A stretch of 64,000 nt of DNA, from contig SIJG01000147.1 of NCBI GenBank assembly GCA_023374025.1, forward strand, positions 113,687 to 177,686, written 5' to 3'. The position numbers and the translations under genes were made by a program. The notes under the pieces are model-generated. The model did no database searches. It worked only from the letters and a program-made list of their open reading frames with translations, and was not told the DNA's origin. Positions 56,660 to 64,000 of the stretch are shown here, in pieces. The DNA comes from Heterodera schachtii. Lineage: Eukaryota > Nematoda > Chromadorea > Rhabditida > Heteroderidae. Position 1 is the stretch's first letter. Each line of letters opens with the position of its first letter.

Positions 56660-59230
56660 ATTATTATTAAGTAAAATTGTTCGGCATATTTTTGGTTTCT
56701 GGCCATTATACACAAAAAATGATTTATTCAAGCACCGTTAAAATTTTTACTAAAACATATTTTAATTCAAAAGGTAAATCTTTAATAGAAATTTAACAGG
56801 ACGTAGAAAACAAAATTTATCTATTAATTCAAATAAAATAAATTATTATAGCATAAATAAAGATAAAAGTTGAGATAGTAACACAAAAAAAAAATACATT
56901 AAGAAAATTACCATCATTCTACTGGTCTAATCGTCGAAAATAATTAATAAAATATAAAAAAAAACAAACATTTAAAACTCATTAAGTTTTTATACTTAGT
57001 CAAAATTAAATAAAAGGATATTAAATTTTTATAAAGCAAAAAATTATTAAACTTGAGTTAATATTACAATGTGCTTAATTAGTTGAATTTTAACAAACAA
57101 TTTTCAATGAATGCATCAAACAAAACACTCATATTGGACAAAAAAATAATTTAATAAATATTAAAAACAACAAAAAAGGAGAAATTACATAAATTAAATG
57201 AAAATATAATTAAAATGAAATCGCACACTTACAGAAAACAGCTATGGTACAGCGTGAAGATAAATAAAAATTATATCTAATTGAGAAAAATAAATTGTAA
57301 ACGAATCAAAAAATATTAAAAAGCGAGACAAAAATGATAAATAAACACTAAAACTTATTATATTTATTCAAATTAAATTAAAATGAAGATTATTTTCATA
57401 TAAAAAGAAAAATTAGAAAATTGTTTAAAAATCAACAATTGCAAAATGAAAGGACATTTACCCAGGCGGATTTGAGAACGAAGTCAATCAACGAGACTAT
57501 TTCATATAAAATGTTAATATGCATATAAAATACCATTAAATTAGTAATAAACCAAAATTACCTCTCATAACAAATACTTTTAGCAGTTATCATTTAATAA
57601 AAAAATAAAATATTTTACTTCATTTTTTACGATACCAACAAAGAATAACAAATTAGAAATTGCTATGATTTTACTCAAGTCTCAAATATTTATTTAGATT
57701 TGAAAACTAATATTTTATAGGATTAATTTCTTTTTTAATTTAACAATCTTTTGGGTATTGAGGCAGAGAAGTTATTTTGGCAATTATTTTATTAACAAAC
57801 GCAACACGGTTTATTAAATATTTATAGTCAACAGAAATTTCAATTCAGCCGATAAATTTTGCTGTTCATCAAAAAGAAATAAATTTAGAAGCAAAAAAAA
57901 AAAAAGTGAAAGGTGAGAAAGAACCCAAAAAGTAAAAGAAAAATAAAAATAATATTAAAAAAATAGATCGTAAAATTTGTTAATAGGAAATCTTTAAAAA
58001 ATTCAAGGAACCGTGAGAATTTTTAATAAAAATATAAAAATAATAAACAAGATAATAGCAAGGAATCAAAATTTAAACATCAGAGAATTAGTCTAGAATA
58101 ATTTAAAATTGTATTAAGACAAAGAAAAGTTCAACAATGATTAAAATAGCAGGGATGGAATTTTGTTTTTGAATATATGAACCCTTTTGACATAAGAAGA
58201 AATAATTGCATAATGTATTGTCAAAATGACTAATTTTATCAGATTTATATTAAATGAAAATAAGCAAGCATGGAACTAAAGCAAAAAACAAAAATAGATA
58301 AAGATAAAGAGTAAGAAAGCAAAAATAATTTAAATTAAAATAAATTTATAAAAAAATTTTTCATATTTTTTAAAAGAAAATTAAAAAATCTGGTGAATTC
58401 ATTTTTTATATATTCTATTAGCTATACTTTAAAAGATGATTAAATTAAGAATATTTTTAGTAGAAATTAATGCAAAAAGTTCAACGGAAAACGTAAAGGG
58501 ACACAGGCCAAAAAAAAATAAAAAGTTTAAATGTTTCAAAAAATATGAAAAAAATATAAAAAACATTTTCAATAAAATAAAAATCTTAGCAGTTCTTAAG
58601 AAACAGTTATAACATAAAAATATTTTTTTTAAATATCAAAAACATTAATTGAGCAACCAATGCATAAGAAAACAAAATTACATATTTGAAAATTTAAAAA
58701 CATTCAGTTTATACAATTAAAATTAAATTGGTTTTTATTAATCTAATTTAAATTAAACGATAATTTTTTTAATTGATAAAAAAAGCAAAAGTTATTTTTA
58801 TGTATTTTAGCAAATTTAAAAAAATAGGGGCCGAACTACGCCAAAACAAATCTAAATATTTATAAATTTTTTAAAATTAAATATTGAAATTTTGCTTATC
58901 TGATATAATATTTCTTATGATATAAATTGATAAGCTATTTTTTCATTTACATTGTACGATAAATAATTATTTGAAATTTCCATATTTAAAAAATATATAT
59001 ATTTATTTTAAAACAAAGAAATAAGTTTTCAAAAATACAGTACCATTTTAAATTTAGAATTAATTAAATGTACATGAAAAGCATAAATTATCATTTTGTG
59101 AGCATAAACGGGATTCAGGCAGCGTAGAATAAATTTTATGTCTTTTCTGACGTCATAATTATCATTAACGAAAATAATTATTTATTTATTTTTTAATTAA
59201 ATTGATTATTTTAATCTCTACTGTACCGGT
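56660..59230. other. AT-rich background, A-rich plus strand
   Basis: No gene is seen. Contains family E copy 2. Islands lie at about 57230-57260 and 57470-57520 (cccaggcggatttgagaacg). Confidence 0.55.
57990..58110 (+). repeat. Family E, copy 2
   Basis: aaattcaaggaaccgtgaga, then taatagcaaggaatcaaaat, then ttaaacatcagagaatta. Collinear with 6110-6265. Confidence 0.65.
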
Positions 59231-59239
59231 TCGCGATTC

Positions 59240-59640
59240 TACAATATATAAAAATGGTAGTGGGACGTCTTCTAAAAACTGCCAACATGGAAGTCCTTGG
59301 CGGTGCATTTTTGGATCTTTCGGTGCTGATAGTGAGTGACGCCTGGAAAAATTTAAAACATATGAAATTATATAAATTCCAAAATCCCATAAGTTCTATC
59401 TTAAATCATTGAACTAAAGAAAGGTAGCCAAACTCGGCTGATTTATCTGCATTTTGCTGCTTTTCAAGAGGTCGAAGCTGATTTTTTTGGATGATGATTT
59501 CCAGATTTTTGTAATTTACAAAATTTGCTGATTTATGGAACTCAAAAATGGCCATTTTTAGCCTATCGGCACCACCGTACCAAAAACTTTGTTTCATAAA
59601 ATATGGCTCAAAATCGCAAAAACTGTTCCTTTTGTTTGTT
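59240..59640. repeat. GGCGCCG-module-like block
   Basis: Contains gtccttggcggtgcattttt and, at 59567-59590, agcctatcggcaccaccgta, with a ccagattttt phrase between. This is the module pattern seen at 24.8 and 48.5 kb, diverged. No ends are fixed. The 63-codon minus ORF at 59406-59597 lies in it and has no known domain. Confidence 0.45.
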
Positions 59641-59789
59641 TAATATAAAAATAATCTTGATAAAATAAATAAAAAATAAATTTTTGTTTATAAAAAATGA
59701 ATAACTAATTTATTGATTTTGATTCAAACAATGGCAATTCCGCGAAAGAAGATTTTAATAAAGTGAATGAAATTTGTAAAATTAAAGAA

Positions 59790-60150
59790 ATGAATCTGTA
59801 AAGCTAAAAAATAAAGGATGTTCAGTAAAAGTTAAGTATAAAATTTTTTATCTTTAACACATTCATAATCTTTTATAACGAAATATATATACATAAATAT
59901 ATTATGAATCAGAAAAAAGGAATGCAATTACCAAGTTTAAATAAAATATTAAATATTTAATTATTATAAAATTTGAATTGATATTTATAATTGCTCAATT
60001 ATTTTCATAACTATATAAATTTTTCACGAAGAGCTAGCTGTTTTAATATAATAATGAGTTGTTATAATGTTAAAATCAACAAATTTAATTATGATTGGAA
60101 AAAAGAAAAAATTTTTACCAATTAAAAATAAAACTTAGAAAATCATTGTC
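59790..60150 (+). repeat. Family F, copy 2
   Basis: Collinear with 8410-8700, with about 70 bp more after the first third (around ataatcttttataacgaaat). Confidence 0.7.
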
Positions 60151-60206
60151 TAAATTTCATTTTAAATTAATAACATACGGCATGAGAGTCGAATAAACAG
60201 AAAAAC

Positions 60207-60948
60207 GGTGCTAGGACGAAGTCCGAATAGGGCAAGTGTGGGCGAAGTCCGAATGGGGCAAGTAATTAAATTTAATTAAAAAATATATTTAAATGAATTT
60301 AACCAATTTAATTAATCAATAGATTGTATTCCCAAAAATGATTCCTGTAAATATAATTTTTTTTCTTGATAAATAAAAATTGTTCTTAATCAAAAAACTA
60401 TAATTTTTAATCATTTCATTTGATATAGATATCACACATTTTGTTTTTTTAAATTTTTTATGTGCTTTACTACCTAAAAAGCATTAATAAAATTTTATTT
60501 GCCTATCTTTGTGCATATTTAATGCTAATAAACAATTTTATATTTTATCTATACACAAAAAATTTTTCCTTTTGTATGCAAAATGGCATACTTTTTAAAC
60601 CAGTTTAAACCCGGTTTATTTAACTAGGTTCTTCCAAAAAATGCCGAAATAGGTCAACCGAGATTTCGATTAAGCTATTTTTTATACCAAGATCATTAAG
60701 ATTGACCGTCATTTGACAAAGTTATGGTTAAAATTGGGGTGTCGTAAACATATGACAACGATTGTACATCATTAAAACATATTTACGAATTAACAAATAA
60801 CTTAATTTAATAAAATAAATTTCTTGAAAAAAGCTTAGAAGTATCCAAATGTATTAAAATATAAAAATGAAAATTTTTCATTTTATAAAATATTATTATT
60901 TTTAATTAAATTTAATTACTTGCCCTATTCGGACTTCGTCCCAGCACG
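60207..60948. mobile_element. TIR element with 9-bp target duplication
   Basis: The ends are GGTGCTAGGACGAAGTCCGA and, inverted, CGTGCTGGGACGAAGTCCGA. Inverted similarity continues through atagggcaagtaattaaatt. The flanks are an exact 9-bp duplication, CAGAAAAAC (60198-60206 and 60949-60957). The left end carries an extra tandem copy of gcgaagtccgaatggggcaa. The interior includes accagtttaaacccggttta and a copy of the taccaagatc / caaagttatgg phrase (inverse of the hairpin phrase). A second, inverted copy begins at the window edge. The 9-bp duplication suggests Mutator-like, but the ends are not a known type. Confidence 0.85.
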
Positions 60949-60957
60949 CAGAAAAAC

Positions 60958-61189
60958 TGCCCTTTCCGTTGCAGACATTGCGTTTCAGGAACACGAAGAA
61001 TAATAAACTGAATCATGGCAAGCGAATGAAGAAAACAAATGATTATCTGAAGGCTTAATTAATTCTGCTAGCATTTTACGCAATAAAATAAAATAAATAA
61101 TAATAAAATGAATCAACTAAAATTAATTTTTTTTTTTTTTTTAATAACAATTTAATTTAAAAAGTAAATTATAAATTAAAATTTCCTTA
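60958..61189. other. GC-richer then AT-rich spacer
   Basis: 61000-61040 (cattgcgtttcaggaacacg..) is an island of unknown kind. No gene is present. Confidence 0.5.
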
Positions 61190-61290
61190 ATTTATTTTGC
61201 TGGTAAATACCTCCGCCGGACCATCAAATTACTTTGAAAATTTGCGAAAACAAAATATTTATTGAAACTCAATATACTTTTGAAATTTAA
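61190..61290 (+). repeat. Family G, copy 2
   Basis: ttttgctggtaaatacctcc, then gccggaccatcaaattactt, then attgaaactcaatatacttt. Collinear with 8930-9025. Confidence 0.65.
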
Positions 61291-63526
61291 TGATTCATAG
61301 ATCTTTAATATATTTTACAAAAGAGTTTTAAATTCTAAAAAATAGTAAAATTAATTTGCTCCTGATTATTTGTATATTCATATAAACCAAAAATCGACGA
61401 GATTTTTTTTTAATAAAATGTTAAATGTGAATAAATAAAACGATTATCAATAAATAAATATAACGATGTATTTTCGATTCCATAATTTCTTAACATAAAT
61501 AAATCGAGAATTTTTTTTAAAAACTCATATTTTAAATTCCATGTTCTTTCTATTCCAAAGACAAAAAATAACAATTATTTTTTTAGGGAAATAAAAATTT
61601 ATTAAAATAATTTTTAGCATTTAACAGTTTAACATTTCAAATTAAAAATTTATAGAATGAGAAGAAAAAAGCATTTGAATATATTAATATAATTTTTGAG
61701 TATTAAAATTAATCAATTAAACCAGCTGATGTTGGACAAATTTCTTTATCACATTGGCTATATTAAATCAAATAAAATCAGCATTTGAATAACAAAAATT
61801 GAAAAAACAAAACAAATTTGAGTTAAATTAAAAAAGGAAATATCTAAAAAAAAATTTTAAATTAAAAATATTCAACACTAAAATTACCTTAAAAATTAAA
61901 TTCACAAAACAAATATAACTAAATATGTTAGCTTAATAACGTTTTCAAACAACATAATGTCCTCTAATACACCCATAAATTATATTAAAAATTATTATTA
62001 CCATTGCGATATAAAAAAGTTGAATTATATTTTAACACATTATTATAAAAATAGAAAATTCAAAAAATTAATTTCTTAAAATTTTAATTTTATATATTTT
62101 CTGCATCATAAAATGAACTTATAAGAAAAATGAAAAAAAGGAAATATTTTAATAACTTATTGGATAAATAATAATTTTATCTCATAGAAAATAAACTTAA
62201 AGAAATTAAATATCTATAAAATAAAATTATCCATTTCATGCAAAATAATAAACCCAAAATAAACAATAAATAGGCAACTTTGAGTTAAAAGTTAGTAATT
62301 AAAATTTTAATAAAAACAGATTTTATTACATATTCTTCACGTAGTGTTAGCTTTAAGAAGCCGTTCTTTGATCAAGAAAATTTTAAATAAATAATAATAT
62401 ATCATCTTCATCACAGATAAAATAGCTAAATTAAAAAAGCATATTACAAAAAAATAATAATTTTAACTAAATAAAACGAAAAAAATCAAAACACTTTAAA
62501 AAGATTTTGAAAATTTTAAATGTTTTGATGAAAAATATAAACATAAAACAATTTACTAAAGTTATTATATTAATATAAAATAAATAAAAATAATTTGTAT
62601 TTATTGGTATTTCGAAGACCCATTAATCTATCTAAAAAATATATTAATAATAATTTTAAGAAAAAATTCCTTTTTGTTTTTTGTTGCAATAAATATTTTT
62701 TAATATTCAAATTGACGAATTGCGAAAATTTTCAAAAATAAGCAACATCATTGCACTTTAAGCTACACTTTCAAAAGAAAACATTCCTCAAATATGTAAT
62801 GGAAATTCAAATTCGAAAGGTTACATTATTTTAAATAGAAAAAAAGCAAAATTATTTCGTGGATTATCAGTAAATTAAATTATTATTTGTTTTTACTTTT
62901 TATTTTCAATGAAAAAATTGTATCAAAAAATGTCAAAATTTATAAATAATGGATTACGTGAATATTTTAAAAATTTTCAATTAACCAACATGAAAGAAGA
63001 TGAAGTTCGACATCGAATTTTCTAATTGATAAATTATAGAAAAAGAGTAAAAAATGAATTAATAAAAATAAAAATAAAATAATTACAAATATATTCAGAA
63101 ATGTTTGTGTCACTGGTTTCGATTTCATATTTTAAAAACCAAATAACTATATTTATGTCAAATTTCATTTTAAATTTATTGAATTTAAAAAAAATATTTA
63201 TAAACTTTATAATATTGGATTAAATCACTTTAGTAACAAATTATTAATTTTATCATTTAATAACATGCATAAAATTGCTACTTAGTTTATAATGACATAT
63301 TTTACTATCAAATTTTTACTGTGTAATTTTCAGTCCCCCAGTTCATAATTTCCCAATTATAATTTAGTAAATTATTATAAAAATTATTTTAATGTCTTCT
63401 TCGATTATAACGAAAAAATCTTCTAACTAGAACATTTTGAAAAAGTTAATGGCACAGCAAACGAAGACAATTAAATTATAAGAAAGCTAAGTTCAATTAA
63501 GAAAATATAATGGACATGATAAAGTT
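61291..63526. other. AT-rich background, A-rich plus strand
   Basis: No gene is seen. One weak island lies at about 62340-62375 (cgtagtgttagctttaagaa). Confidence 0.55.
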
Positions 63527-63872
63527 TAAGGCCCTACTTAAAAATTTATTAAAAAACAGAAAATTCCTATTTTTTCCGAAAATCCACAAAAAATAATTTC
63601 TCTTAATCGGATCAAATCGCAAAATTTGTTCATTTTTGTTGACAAATCTGTTAACAAATCACGTTAAAAATACAAAATGTAAGCACCGCCGGCCCCCTAT
63701 TCCACAAAAGTTTTTTTGGAAAAGCGCCGCAAAAAAAAGTGGTTTGAAAACCAAAAAAAAAAAGTCCAACTCCTGGGACCGTCCCTGATGAAGCCTGTTA
63801 TGAATACTTTGTAAAAATTCGGCTTTTTTCCTGTCAAATGAAGCCTTTGAAAATTTTAATCTGGGAGCCCTA
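63527..63872. mobile_element. hAT-like insertion in second TIR-element copy
   Basis: The left end is TAAGGCCCTACTTAAAAA. The right end, inverted, is TAGGGCTCCCAGATTAAAAT. Both fit YARNG and are similar to each other with gaps. The centre has a GGCGCCG-module-like part (63610-63705: gttaacaaatcacg.., then caccgccggccccctattcc). No exact duplication is seen. It breaks the sequence that otherwise matches 60455-60540 inverted. The 75-codon minus ORF at 63659-63886 is repeat sequence. Confidence 0.45.
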
Positions 63873-64000
63873 ATTAATATGCACAAAAATAGGCAAATAA
63901 AATTTTTTTTTATTAATGCTTTTTAGGTAGAAAACACATTAAAATTTTAAAATTTTGTTTATAGTATTTAATTACTACCACTATTAGGACTTCGTGCTAG
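63873..64000 (-). mobile_element. Second copy of 60.2-kb element, cut by window end
   Basis: Read on the minus strand from the window end: ctagcacgaagtcctaatag, then agtaattaaat, then tgtgttttctacctaaaaag, then cattaataaaa and tttgcctatttttgtgcata. This matches 60211-60270 and 60455-60530 but lacks the roughly 190 bp between them. Only the end part is inside the window. Confidence 0.8.

Noticed and set aside
1..64000. Nematode-type piRNA (21U) gene cluster suggested by GC islands in AT-rich DNA
   Set aside because: I looked for a recurring CTGTTTCA-like upstream motif at a fixed distance from the islands and did not see one. The islands also repeat between units, unlike unique 21U genes.
1..64000. 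Organelle genome or bacterial DNA
   Set aside because: There are no organellar or bacterial genes, rRNAs or intact tRNAs in 64 kb, and the elements present are nuclear eukaryotic DNA transposons.

Overview
This window looks like non-coding, repeat-dense nuclear DNA of a very AT-rich eukaryote. A and T make up about four fifths or more of the bases by eye (not computed). No intact gene was found: every standard-code ORF is under 90 codons, and nearly all are chance ORFs in AT-rich sequence or lie across repeats. The organism is most likely an invertebrate animal. The mobile elements (hAT-like, mariner/Tc1-like, a Mutator-like element with a FLYWCH zinc-finger fragment, a non-LTR retrotransposon tail, tRNA-like SINE heads) suit a metazoan with an AT-rich genome, such as a root-knot-type nematode. 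Nothing here identifies a species.

Three layers can be separated. (1) The background is a mosaic of old, diverged copies of long AT-rich units, each with short GC-richer islands of about 30-50 bp. Matching blocks include 1-420 with 46.13-46.38 kb and 47.01-47.33 kb; 4.9-5.1 with 46.54-46.75; 6.1 with 58.0; 8.4-8.7 with 59.8-60.15; 8.93 with 61.2; 31.45 with 38.3 and, inverted, 22.98; and four copies at 43.3, 44.8, 54.45 and 56.25 kb. The A-rich and T-rich strands swap in blocks near 1.7, 10.95, 14.3, 19.6 and 30.3 kb. (2) Inserted in this are small TIR elements, many with visible target-site duplications (TSDs): hAT-like at 1983-2609, 5286-5827, 48264-49185 and probably others; a Mutator-like element with a 9-bp TSD at 11617-12338; an unclassified 742-bp element with a 9-bp TSD at 60207-60948; two relatives of a mariner element at 35327-36188 and 49405-50160; and Tc1-like elements at 27026-27701 and 51907-52462. 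(3) Large inverted repeats stand out: a near-perfect palindrome with arms of about 490 bp at 51094-52982, a 98-bp-arm foldback at 56433-56649, and 108-125-bp-arm hairpins at 16911-17161 and 27073-27361 that share a conserved phrase.

Protein-like remnants are few: a FLYWCH-type fragment on the minus strand inside the Mutator-like element (11841-12005), a mariner-transposase-like C-terminus (49469-49561, minus), and the C-terminal end of a non-LTR retrotransposon polyprotein (35039-35170, minus). Four degenerate tRNA-like stretches are probably SINE heads or tRNA pseudogenes. No rRNA, intact tRNA, CRISPR or cellular gene was found.

The most unusual pattern is that several hAT-like elements carry their own short 'word' repeated near the ends, yet share interior modules. 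Interiors seem to be exchanged between families with different ends.
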